The notes under the pieces were generated by a model that saw only the letters and a list, made by a program, of their open reading frames with translations, ran no database searches and was not told where the DNA came from. From assembly GCF_030433685.1 (NCBI RefSeq), contig NZ_JAROCF010000001.1, forward strand, positions 3,286,001 through 3,350,000: DNA of 64,000 bases. The letters are read 5' to 3'. Of this stretch, positions 36,927 to 48,200 are shown in pieces. Numbering within the stretch: position 1 is the first letter of the stretch; every line of letters starts with the position of its first letter. The position numbers and the translations under genes are program-made. The DNA is from Leifsonia williamsii. Its GTDB lineage: Bacteria; Actinomycetota; Actinomycetes; Actinomycetales; Microbacteriaceae.

Positions 36927-37442
36927 GTGGACGACGCTCTGAGCCTTCTCATGATCTCCGACACCCATGTGCCGAAACGCGCCAGGGAGCTGCCCGCGCA
37001 GGTGCTCGCGGCGATCGACGTTGCCGACGTGGTCATCCACGCGGGCGACTGGGTCGACGTCGCGACGCTCGACCTGCTGGAGGCCCGCGCCCGGCGGCTC
37101 ATCGGCGTCTGGGGCAACAACGACGGCCCTGAGCTGCGCCGCCGGCTGCCGGAGGTGGCGCACGCCGAGCTGGGCGGCCTCCGCTTCGCCGTCGTGCACG
37201 AGACCGGCCAGGCGGCGGGGAGGGAGGCGCGGGCCGAGCGCGACCACCCCGACGCCGACGTGCTGGTGTTCGGACACTCGCACATCCCCTGGGACACCGT
37301 CTCGCCGCGCGGACTGCGCCTGCTGAACCCCGGCTCCCCCACCGACCGCCGGCGGCAGCCGGAGTGCACCTACTTGACGGCGGTGGTGCGGGAGGGGCGC
37401 CTTGACGACGTCACCCTGGTCCCGGTGCCGCGAACCCCCTGA
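36927..37442 (+). CDS. YfcE-type metallophosphoesterase
   Basis: The 171-residue phosphodiesterase has all calcineurin-like metal motifs: ISDTHVP (Asp12, His14), HAGDWVD, WGNNDGPE and FGHSHIPW. Small members of this family hydrolyse cyclic nucleotides or phosphodiester model substrates, dependent on Mn. I use GTG 36927 because TACTGT ends seven bases upstream; the GTG at 36918 lies inside the promoter box. It ends 16 bases from the convergent methyltransferase stop. Confidence 0.88.
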   Translation: MDDALSLLMISDTHVPKRARELPAQVLAAIDVADVVIHAGDWVDVATLDLLEARARRLIGVWGNNDGPELRRRLPEVAHAELGGLRFAVVHETGQAAGREARAERDHPDADVLVFGHSHIPWDTVSPRGLRLLNPGSPTDRRRQPECTYLTAVVREGRLDDVTLVPVPRTP

Positions 37443-37458
37443 TCGAGTTGCGGAGACG

Positions 37459-39018
37459 TCAGCGCGTCGGCAGCAGCAGCATCCCGTCCCCGACGAGCCC
37501 GCGCACCGCCGGGAGGAGGTCGTCGCTCAGCGCGCCCTCGTCCACGTCGAGCAGCTGCGCCAGCGCCCCGACGATCGCGGCGATGCTCAGCTCGCCGTCG
37601 CATGCCCCCACGAGCGCGGCGAGGCCGGTGTCGGCGGCGACCGCGCGGCCGAAGCCGCCGCCCTGCCGCAGCAGGATCGCCGTCGGAGCGTCGGCGCCCG
37701 GCCACAGGTGCCGCTCCTCGGTCACATCGGGCGCGACCGTCAGCCTCAGCATCCCGAGCGCCGCGTCGTCGAGGGCGGCCTGCGCATCGTGGGCGGTGAG
37801 GCACGCGTCGAGGTGCACGCCGAGCCCCGCCTCGTTGGCGCCGAGGGAGCCGTGGAGGCGCTCGAACCTCCGCAACGTCGGCTCCCCCTCCGCGCGCCGC
37901 AGCAGCAGGTAGCCGAAGCCGACCGCGCTCACGTCGCGGGCCTCGAAGTCGTCCAGCCAGGCGCCGAGCAGCCGGTCGAACGCGGGCGTGCCCGGCCGAG
38001 TGCCTCCGTCGCGGATCCACGTCTCGGCGTACCGGACCGCGTCCTCCGTGTCGCGCTCGATCACCCACGCGTCGAGCGCGGTCGGCGACGCGTCGACCCA
38101 GCCGCGCACGCGCATGAGGCCGTCCTCGGTCGGGCGGTACTCCCAGTTGCCGAGCAGCTGCGCGACGCCTCCCGGTGTGAGGTGCTCGCCGCAGTCGCGC
38201 ACGAACGCGGCGACCACCGCGTCGCCGACCATCCCGCCGTCGCGGTACTCGTAGGCGGGCACGCCCTCCACGCGCGGGGTGATCACGAACGGCGGGTTGG
38301 AGACGATGTGGTCGAACCGCTCCCCCGCCACCGGCTCGAACATGCTGCCGAGCCGGAACTCGATGCCGTCGATGCCGTTGAGCTCGGCGTTCAGTGCGGC
38401 CAGTTCCAGCGCCCGCGGGGAGATGTCGGTCGCGACGACGCGGTCGGCGTGCCGGCGGGCGTGCATCGCCTGGATGCCGCAGCCGGTGCCGAGGTCGAGG
38501 GCGGTCTCCACCCGCCGCTGCAGCATGAGCCCGCTGAGGGTGAGCGAGGCTCCGCCGACGCCGAGCACGTGATCCTCCGGGAGCGCGTGGCCGAGCGCCA
38601 GCTCGCCCAGGTCGGAGACGATCCACCACTCCGCCTCGCCGCGCGCGTCCTCGAACGCGTAGGGGCGGAGGTCGACGGCGGGGGCGACCACACCCTCCGC
38701 CTCCCGCACGAGCCCGAGCGCCGCCGCGCCGGCCACGCCCAGCGACGGGAGGGCGGCCTCCACCTCGCCTACCGGGACCGGCACCCCGAGCACGAACAGC
38801 CGGGCGAGGGTCGGGAGGGCCGACGCACCGCCCGTGGCGACATCACTGGCGACGTGCCGGGCGACCGCCCGCTCGGCGGGGACCCGCTGCCCGCGGTGCA
38901 GCGCCTCCGCCGCCTCCGCACCCCACAGCGCGTCCAGCGCGCCCACCGAGAACCGGGCGGCGGTGAGGTCGGCGCGCAGAGCGGCGATCAGGGCGGAGCG
39001 GTCTGCTGACGGGTTCAC
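37459..39018 (-). CDS. SAM-dependent methyltransferase with NPPF motif
   Basis: The 519-residue protein has an N-terminal helical domain of unknown role (about residues 1-160), then a Rossmann domain with ALDLGTGCGIQAMHARR, ATDISPRALELAALNAE and the catalytic motif VSNPPFVITP. That motif marks enzymes methylating exocyclic or amide nitrogens (HemK/PrmC, RsmC/RlmG types). An actinobacterial-specific C-terminal region follows. GTG 39018 has TTGAAT six bases upstream. The target (rRNA guanine or protein glutamine) cannot be decided. Confidence 0.85.
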   Translation of the reverse strand: MNPSADRSALIAALRADLTAARFSVGALDALWGAEAAEALHRGQRVPAERAVARHVASDVATGGASALPTLARLFVLGVPVPVGEVEAALPSLGVAGAAALGLVREAEGVVAPAVDLRPYAFEDARGEAEWWIVSDLGELALGHALPEDHVLGVGGASLTLSGLMLQRRVETALDLGTGCGIQAMHARRHADRVVATDISPRALELAALNAELNGIDGIEFRLGSMFEPVAGERFDHIVSNPPFVITPRVEGVPAYEYRDGGMVGDAVVAAFVRDCGEHLTPGGVAQLLGNWEYRPTEDGLMRVRGWVDASPTALDAWVIERDTEDAVRYAETWIRDGGTRPGTPAFDRLLGAWLDDFEARDVSAVGFGYLLLRRAEGEPTLRRFERLHGSLGANEAGLGVHLDACLTAHDAQAALDDAALGMLRLTVAPDVTEERHLWPGADAPTAILLRQGGGFGRAVAADTGLAALVGACDGELSIAAIVGALAQLLDVDEGALSDDLLPAVRGLVGDGMLLLPTR

Positions 39019-39049
39019 CCGACCATTCAACCAGGGCACAATGGGCCGC
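39019..39049. promoter_or_regulatory. Overlapping divergent leaderless promoters, 31 bp
   Basis: Minus-strand TTGAAT (39025-39030) and plus-strand CACAAT (39037-39042) are only six bases apart. They end six and seven bases before GTG 39018 and GTG 39050. Each polymerase footprint would cover the other start. Confidence 0.6.
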
Positions 39050-39325
39050 GTGATCCGCAGGAGAGCCATCGTGACCGGAGTGGTGCAGGGCGTCGGGTTC
39101 CGCTGGAGCGCGCGCGAGAAGGCGCAGGAGCTGGGCGTCACCGGCTGGGCCAGGAACCGCCTCGACGGCACGGTCGAGACCGAGGTCGAGGGCGAGCCCC
39201 CGGCGGTGGAGCAGATGCTCGACTGGCTGCGCGCCGGCCCTCCCGGCTCGGCGGTCGAGCGGGTGGACGTGGCGGAGGCGACTCCGGACGGCGACGACGC
39301 GTTCCGCATCCGGGAGACGGCGTAG
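39050..39325 (+). CDS. acyP: Acylphosphatase
   Basis: The 91-residue protein hydrolyses acyl phosphates. The phosphate loop VVQGVGFRW has the catalytic Arg18, and Asn36 is in WARNRLDGTVE. Length matches the family. An in-frame ATG at 39041 would give three more residues, but that ATG overlaps the CACAAT promoter box, so I use GTG 39050. It is divergent from the methyltransferase with only 31 bases between starts. Confidence 0.92.
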   Translation: MIRRRAIVTGVVQGVGFRWSAREKAQELGVTGWARNRLDGTVETEVEGEPPAVEQMLDWLRAGPPGSAVERVDVAEATPDGDDAFRIRETA

Positions 39326-39373
39326 CCGACGCGCCACGCGACGCCGGCGACACGGAGGGCCACAATAGGGCAC

Positions 39374-40270
39374 ATGACCCGTGCGACCCTCCTCACCATC
39401 ACCGCGCCCACCGGAACCCCCGCCGAGGGCGACGCCGGCTTCGCGCTCGCCGACTTCGACGCTCCGCAGGTGCGCATCACCGACCTGTCGGTCACCCGCG
39501 GCGACGGCGTCTTCGAGACCATCGCGGTGATCGACGGGCACCCGCAGGCGCTCGAGCCGCATCTGGCGCGGTTGGCGCACTCGGCTCAGCTGCTCGACCT
39601 CCCCGAGCCCGCCGCCGCGGTGTGGCGGGAGGCCGTGGCCGCCGGCGTGCGCGACTACCGCGAGCGCAACGGCGAGGCGGGCAGCGGCGAGCTGTTCGCC
39701 AAGCTGATCTACACGCGCGGGGTGGAGGGGTCCGGGCGGCCCAGCGGGTGGATCTTCGTGGACGAGGGCGAGGACTTCTCTGCGCAGCGACGCGGCATCC
39801 GCGTCGTCACGCTCGACCGCGGCCTGCGCCACGACGTGGCCGAGAGCGCGCCGTGGCTGCTCGCGGGCGCGAAGACGCTCTCGTACGCGGTGAACCGGGC
39901 GGCCCAGCGGGAGGCGGTGCGCCGCGGTGCGGACGACGTGATCTTCCTGAGCTCCGACGGGTACGCGCTGGAGGGGCCGACCTCCAACGTCATCCTGCTC
40001 GCCGACGGGGTCGTGCGGACCCCGCAGACCGACCAGGGCATCCTCGCCGGGACGACGCAGGCCGCGGTCTTCGCCTTCTTCGAGGAGCGCGGCCTCGCCA
40101 CCGAGTACCGGGAGATCACCGCCGACGAGCTCCGCGACGCCGACGCCCTCTGGCTGGTGTCGAGCGTGCGGATGGCCGCGCCCGTCACGGACCTCGACGG
40201 CCGCGAGTACCCGGTCGACGCGGAGCTGACGGCCGAGCTGAACCGGTACCTCCTGTCGCGGACGGAGTGA
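39374..40270 (+). CDS. Class IV PLP aminotransferase / aminodeoxychorismate lyase-like
   Basis: The 298-residue protein has a fold-type IV PLP domain: TRGDGVFETIAV near residue 41, the PLP lysine Lys167 in LLAGAKTLSYAVNRAAQREA, SSDGYALEGPTSNVILL and QGILAGTTQAAVFAFF. The family includes PabC (4-aminobenzoate for folate) and branched-chain or D-amino-acid aminotransferases. The GDGVFET and TSNVILL motifs fit PabC best, but neighbours do not confirm it. CACAAT ends seven bases before the ATG. Confidence 0.82.
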   Translation: MTRATLLTITAPTGTPAEGDAGFALADFDAPQVRITDLSVTRGDGVFETIAVIDGHPQALEPHLARLAHSAQLLDLPEPAAAVWREAVAAGVRDYRERNGEAGSGELFAKLIYTRGVEGSGRPSGWIFVDEGEDFSAQRRGIRVVTLDRGLRHDVAESAPWLLAGAKTLSYAVNRAAQREAVRRGADDVIFLSSDGYALEGPTSNVILLADGVVRTPQTDQGILAGTTQAAVFAFFEERGLATEYREITADELRDADALWLVSSVRMAAPVTDLDGREYPVDAELTAELNRYLLSRTE

Positions 40271-40354
40271 CGGGCCCTGAGCGGCGCAGCCGCATCGCGC
40301 AGGCCCGGCGCCACGCGGGTAACCCGGCGATTCGCGGTCGTCCCGACCTCCGCT

Positions 40355-40391
40355 TAGGCTGTACGCACTGCACCGGCGACGAGGCCGGTGC
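40355..40391 (+). promoter_or_regulatory. -10 box and leader hairpin
   Basis: TAGGCT at 40355-40360 is a likely -10 box. The transcript would begin near 40367 and form a hairpin with exact 8-base arms GCACCGGC (40370-40377) and GCCGGTGC (40384-40391), 24 bases before the GTG of the next gene. Confidence 0.5.
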
Positions 40392-40415
40392 CGCTCGCGG
40401 CGAGGGGAGGGTCAC

Positions 40416-40751
40416 GTGAACGAGCAGGTGCCGCGCAGCATCGAGGTGCTGCGTCAGCAGGCGCGCGACGAGCTCGGCGCCATCATCGAGCACCGCTGCC
40501 GCGCGGGCGAGGACCCGTGGCAGTTCATCCCCGACCTCCCGAGCGTCGACGAGCAGGTCGTGATCGCGCTGCGCGCGGGCGCCATCGAGGACTTCGACCT
40601 CGCCGAGGAGCAGTCCCGCGCCCACCATCCCGCCGCGGGCCGCGACTCGTTCGCCCGCTTCGAGTACACCGTGCTGCGGCGCATCGCGCTGGAACACCCG
40701 GAGCTCAGCGAAGCGGTGTGGGGCATGCTCGACCGGGTCGAGCGCGCCTGA
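40416..40751 (+). CDS. Hypothetical protein
   Basis: The 111-residue, mostly helical soluble protein starts NEQVPRSIEVLRQQARDELG and includes DPWQFIPDLPSVDEQVVIAL and SFARFEYTVLRRIALEHPEL. No known motif, signal or membrane segment is visible. GTG 40416 is supported by GGGGAGGG upstream. Unlike most neighbours it has a leader of about 50 bases with a strong hairpin, so post-transcriptional control is possible. Confidence 0.7.
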   Translation: MNEQVPRSIEVLRQQARDELGAIIEHRCRAGEDPWQFIPDLPSVDEQVVIALRAGAIEDFDLAEEQSRAHHPAAGRDSFARFEYTVLRRIALEHPELSEAVWGMLDRVERA

Positions 40752-41398
40752 GCGACCGGCACCCCTGACCCTGGCGGACCCGCCCGCCCGCCGCTAGCGT
40801 GTCCGCATGGGTATCGTCACCGCCGACATCGCCATCTCGCTCGACGGCTTCGCCGCAGGCCCCGACCAGACGCTCGACGAGCCGCTCGGCCACGGCGTCG
40901 AGAACCGGCTGCACAGCTGGATGTTCGAGGAGGCCGAGCAGCACGCCGAGGAGATCGCCGCGATCACCACGGCCGGCGCCTACGTGATGGGCCGCAACAT
41001 GTTCGGCCCCGTCCGGGGCGACTGGCCCGCAGACGGCGAGCGCTTCTCCGACTGGCGCGGCTGGTGGGAGGAGGACCCGCCGTACCACGCGCCGGTGTTC
41101 GTGCTCACCCACTACGAGCGCGAGCCGATCCCGATGGAGGGCGGCACGACCTTCTACTTCGTCACCGACGGAATCCACGCCGCGATGGACCTCGCGCGCC
41201 AGGCCGCCGGCGACCGCGACATCTCGATCGCGGGCGGTGCGGAGACGCTCAACCAGGCGCTGTGGGCCGGCGTCGTGGACGAGCTGCGCCTCCACGTCGT
41301 CCCGCACACCCTCGGCGCCGGCGAGCGCGTGTTCGACCGCGTCCCGTCGCTGCAGCTGGAGCTGCTGCGGTCGCGGGTGACGCCGTCCGTGGCGCACC

Positions 41399-44207
<2,809 letters not shown>

Positions 44208-44254
44208 GCCCCGCCGCTGCCGGTCCCGCCCGCCGGTCCCGCTAGGCTCGCGTC

Positions 44255-44662
44255 GTGCGCATCACGACGATCACGGGGAAGATCGCTTACATCATCGGCG
44301 GCTACGCGCTGCTGCTGGTGCTGAACCTCTTCGTCTTCATGCAGCTGGTCAACCCGACCATCGACGTGATCATCGTGACGCTGCTCAACTTCGCCTACGT
44401 CGGGATCGGCGTGCGGACCTTCCGCGGGGCGGGCGAGAACCGCTCCGACCCCCGGGTGTGGTGGCGCGCCACCGCGAGACCGGCCGCCGGATACTGGATC
44501 GGCGGCGGTCTCGCGGCCGCCGCCTTCATCTCGGGCGTCGGAGCCCTCGCCAGCCGCCCCGAGAACTCGTTCGTCCCGACGATCGCGTGCGTGTCGTACG
44601 CCGTGATCGCCGCCTTCTACCTGCACTCGTCGTACCGGCTGCACAGCATGGATGTGGCGTAG
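44255..44662 (+). CDS. Small membrane protein of unknown function
   Basis: The 135-residue protein has four hydrophobic segments: IAYIIGGYALLLVLNLFVFM, VIIVTLLNFAYVGIGV, YWIGGGLAAAAFISGVGAL and FVPTIACVSYAVIAAFYLH. Both ends are probably cytosolic. No motif is recognised. GTG 44255 has TAGGCT ending six bases upstream. Confidence 0.72.
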   Translation: MRITTITGKIAYIIGGYALLLVLNLFVFMQLVNPTIDVIIVTLLNFAYVGIGVRTFRGAGENRSDPRVWWRATARPAAGYWIGGGLAAAAFISGVGALASRPENSFVPTIACVSYAVIAAFYLHSSYRLHSMDVA

Positions 44663-44676
44663 AACGCCACAGGACC

Positions 44677-44895
44677 TCAGTCGCGGGCCTTCTCCCCCTC
44701 GGCCGCCAACTGTCGGATCCAGTCCTCGGTCTCGCGGCCCGCTCTCCGATCGAATGCGACTCGGACCTGTGCCGCAGCGACAGCCTCTGCCCGGGTGACC
44801 GGATAGCCCGCTGGTGACATCCGGACCTCGGTCATGGGATTCTTACGGAACATCTGCCGCCTCCAGTCCATATGTTTGAGGTCTGTATGCCTCAT
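44677..44895 (-). CDS. Small hypothetical protein, second gene of a coupled pair
   Basis: The 72-residue charged protein (includes NPMTEVRMSPAGYPVTRAEA and RETEDWIRQLAAEG) overlaps the preceding gene by four bases (ATGA at 44892-44895). That arrangement and size are common in toxin-antitoxin and other two-gene modules, but neither partner matches a known toxin or antitoxin. Base composition is less GC-rich than nearby genes, hinting at acquisition. Confidence 0.6.
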   Translation of the reverse strand: MRHTDLKHMDWRRQMFRKNPMTEVRMSPAGYPVTRAEAVAAAQVRVAFDRRAGRETEDWIRQLAAEGEKARD

Positions 44896-45191
44896 CGTAA
44901 TCCCTTCGTTCCCAAGAATCGTGCCGGCTTGCGAAACGCCGACACGGCGTTGTCCATTGCGGCGGCGACGAGACCGGCCTCGTGCTCACCAGACCATTCG
45001 CCGTCGGCCAGAGACTTCAGGACGCCGTATCCGACGATGCGCCGTTCGGCGTCGTCCTCCATCAGGAGGTCGAGCGCCCAACGTGCACGAGCCCACCACT
45101 GGGCCCTGCGCTCCGCCTTCTCGCGCTGCTCCCGTGCGCCGGGGCGACTGTTTCCGATGAAGCATGACGCGAACGTAGTCACCTGCATCAC
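44892..45191 (-). CDS. Small hypothetical protein, first gene of a coupled pair
   Basis: The 99-residue protein is helical and Trp-rich in its middle: RAQWWARARWALDLLMEDDA, then GYGVLKSLADGEW and EAGLVAAAMDNAVSAF. I do not recognise the family. The start is uncertain between GTG 45191 and ATG 45188, and neither has a clear ribosome site. A CCACA-N6-TGTGG palindrome at 45205-45220 lies just upstream. It is co-translated with the 72-residue partner. Confidence 0.6.
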   Translation of the reverse strand: MMQVTTFASCFIGNSRPGAREQREKAERRAQWWARARWALDLLMEDDAERRIVGYGVLKSLADGEWSGEHEAGLVAAAMDNAVSAFRKPARFLGTKGLR

Positions 45192-45204
45192 GGCGTTGCG
45201 CCGG

Positions 45205-45220
45205 CCACACGGATCTGTGG
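45205..45220. promoter_or_regulatory. Palindrome before the small coupled gene pair
   Basis: CCACA-CGGATC-TGTGG is a 16-base inverted repeat 14 bases upstream of the 99-residue protein's start and about 45 bases from the hrpA -10 box. It may be an operator for either gene. Confidence 0.4.
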
Positions 45221-45279
45221 AAACCTCGGCCGCTCACAGCCTCCGTGCGCATCGCGTCGCCCGCTAGACTGGAGGGCTC

Positions 45280-48200
45280 ATGTCTGCGCCCGCCGCCTCC
45301 CTCCCCCGCATCGTCTTCCCGCCCGAGCTGCCCGTCTCGCAGAAGCGGGAGGAGATCGCGCGCGCCATCCGCGACCACCAGGTCGTCATCGTCGCCGGCG
45401 AGACCGGGTCGGGCAAGACGACGCAGCTGCCCAAGATCGCGCTCGAGCTGGGTCGCGAGCGGATCGGGCACACCCAGCCACGCCGCATCGCCGCCCGCAC
45501 CATCGCCGAGCGTATCGCGGAGGAGCTGGGCCAGCAGGTCGGCGGGCTCGTCGGCTACCAGGTGCGGTTCACCGACCGCGCGTCGGCGGAGACGCGCATC
45601 AAGCTGATGACCGACGGCATCCTGCTCAACGAGATGCACCACGACCGGCTGCTCCGCCGGTACGACACGATCATCATCGACGAGGCGCACGAGCGCAGCC
45701 TCAACATCGACTTCCTGCTCGGGTACCTCAAGCAGCTCCTCCCGCAGCGGCCCGACCTCAAGCTCATCATCACGTCGGCGACCATCGACCCGCAGAGCTT
45801 CGCGGCCCACTTCGCCGCGGCCGACGGCACGCCGGCGCCGATCGTCGAGGTGAGCGGCCGCACCTACCCGGTGGAGGTCCGTTACCGCCCGCTCGTCGCC
45901 GAGGCGATGGACGACGAGGACGACCCCGATCCCGTCCCCTCCGCCGACCGCGACTACCTGCAGGGCATCAACGACGCCCTCGACGAGCTGGCCAGGGAGG
46001 CGCCGGGCGACGTGCTCGTCTTCCTCTCGGGCGAGAACGAGATCCGCGACGCCGCCGACGCCGTCCGCGGCCGCAACCTCCCCGGCACCGAGGTGCTGCC
46101 GCTGTACGGGAGGCTGTCCGCCGCCGAGCAGCACCGCGTGTTCCAGCCGTCCAGCGTCCCCGGTGTGCGCCGCCGCGTGATCCTCGCCACCAACGTCGCC
46201 GAGACCAGCCTCACCGTGCCCGGCATCAAGTACGTGGTGGATGCCGGCACCGCGCGCATCAGCCGCTACAGCGTGCGCGCCAAGGTGCAGCGCCTCCCGA
46301 TCGAGGCCGTGTCGCAGGCGAGCGCGAACCAGCGCTCCGGCCGGTCGGGCCGCACCAGCGACGGCATCGCGATCCGGCTGTACTCGCAGGAGGACTTCGA
46401 GAAGCGCCCGGAGTTCACCGAGCCCGAGATCCTGCGCACCAACCTCGCCGCGGTGATCCTGCAGATGATCTCGCTCGGGCTGGGCGACATCGCCGCCTTC
46501 CCGTTCCTCACCCCGCCCGACTCGCGCGGCATCAAGGACGGCCTCGACCTCCTCACCGAGCTGGGCGCGATCACGAAGGGCAAGGACGGGCAGAACGCGC
46601 TCACGAAGGTCGGCCGCTCGCTCGCCCTGCTTCCGATCGACCCGCGCTTCGCCCGCATGGTGGTGGAGTCGAAGCAGCACAACACCTCCCGCGAGGTCAT
46701 GGCGATCGTCGCCGGGCTCACCGTGCAGGACCCCCGCGAGCGCCCGGTCGAGAAGCGCGGCAGCGCCGACGAGAAGCACGCCCGGTTCGCCGACCCGACC
46801 AGCGACTTCCTCACCCTGCTCAACCTCTGGAACTACCTGGAGGAGAAGCAGAAGGAGCTGTCCTCCAGCGCCTTCCGCCGGCTCTGCAAGGCCGAGTACC
46901 TCAACTTCCTGCGAGTGCGCGAGTGGCAGGACGTCTACCGGCAGCTGCGGCAGCTCGCCAAGCCGGTCGGCCTCACCATCGGCGACCCGCGCGTCGACCC
47001 GGACGGCATCCACAAGTCGCTGCTCGCCGGCCTCCTCTCGCACATCGGGCTCAAGGACCTCGCCGCCTCCGGCAACAAGGGCGGCGCGCGCTCCCGGCAG
47101 TCGGAGTACCTCGGGGCGCGGCAGGCGCGGTTCGTGATCTTCCCGGGGTCGACGCTGGCCAAGAAGCAGCCGGCGGCCTTGATGAGCGCCGAGCTGGTCG
47201 AGACGAGCCGCTTGTTCGCCCGTATGAACGCCGCCATCGATCCGGCCTGGGCCGAGCCGATCGCGGGCGACCTGTGCAAGCGGCAGTACAGCGAGCCGCA
47301 CTGGGAGAAGAACCAGGGCTCGGTCGTCGCGTACGAGCGCGTGACGCTGTTCGGCGTGCCGATCATCCCGCGCCGCCGCATCCAGTACTCCCGCATCGAC
47401 GCGGAGCTGTCGCGGGAGCTGTTCATCCGCCACGCGCTCGTCGACGGCGAGTGGGACTCCAAGCAGGCCTTCGACCGCGCCAACCGCAGGCTGCGCGACG
47501 AGCTGCGCGAGCTGGAGGAGCGCACCCGCCGCCGCGACATCCTCAGCGACGACGAGGTGGTCTTCGAGTTCTACGACAAGCGCGTGCCCGCGCACGTCGT
47601 CTCCACCCGCTCGTTCGAGGGCTGGTGGAAGAAGGCGCGGCACGAGACGCCCGACCTGCTCACCATGACACCGGAGTCGCTGCTCGACGAGGAGGCCGCG
47701 GAGGTCGACGAGGACGCCTTCCCGCCGGTCTGGCGTCAGGGCGACCAGCGGCTCACGCTGCGCTACCGGTTCGAGCCGGGAGCCGAGGACGACGGCGTGA
47801 CCGTGCAGGTGCCGCTGCCGCTGCTCGCCGGTCTGCTGCCGGACGGGTTCGACTGGCAGGTGCCCGGGCTCCGGCACGAGCTGGTCACCGCGCTCATCAA
47901 GTCGCTGCCGAAGGCGATCCGCCGCCAGGTCGTTCCCGCCGCGGACTGGGCGCAACGCCTGCTGGGTGAGCTGGCGGGCACCGCGGGGATGCGCGCGCAC
48001 GAGGGCGAGAAGCCCGCCGCCTCCCTCGTGGACACCCTCGCCGCCGTCATCTCGCGGCTGACGGGCTCGCGGGTCAGCGGCACCGACTTCGACCTCGACC
48101 GCCTCCCCCCGCACCTGCGGCCCACGTTCCAGGTGATCGGTGAGCGCGGGAGGCCGCTGGCGGCCGGCAAGGACCTCGCCGCCCTGCAGGACCGACTGCG

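Noticed and set aside
45110..45180. Alternative start with a TACGTT box upstream of another frame inside the 99-residue gene
   Set aside because: The box fits the leaderless pattern but the frame it opens is Arg/Gly-rich, overlaps both strands' genes and lacks protein-like character.
44986..48114. Minus-strand frame of over 1000 codons opposite hrpA
   Set aside because: It lies antisense to a well-conserved helicase and has no recognisable protein features; it is an effect of GC-rich third codon positions.
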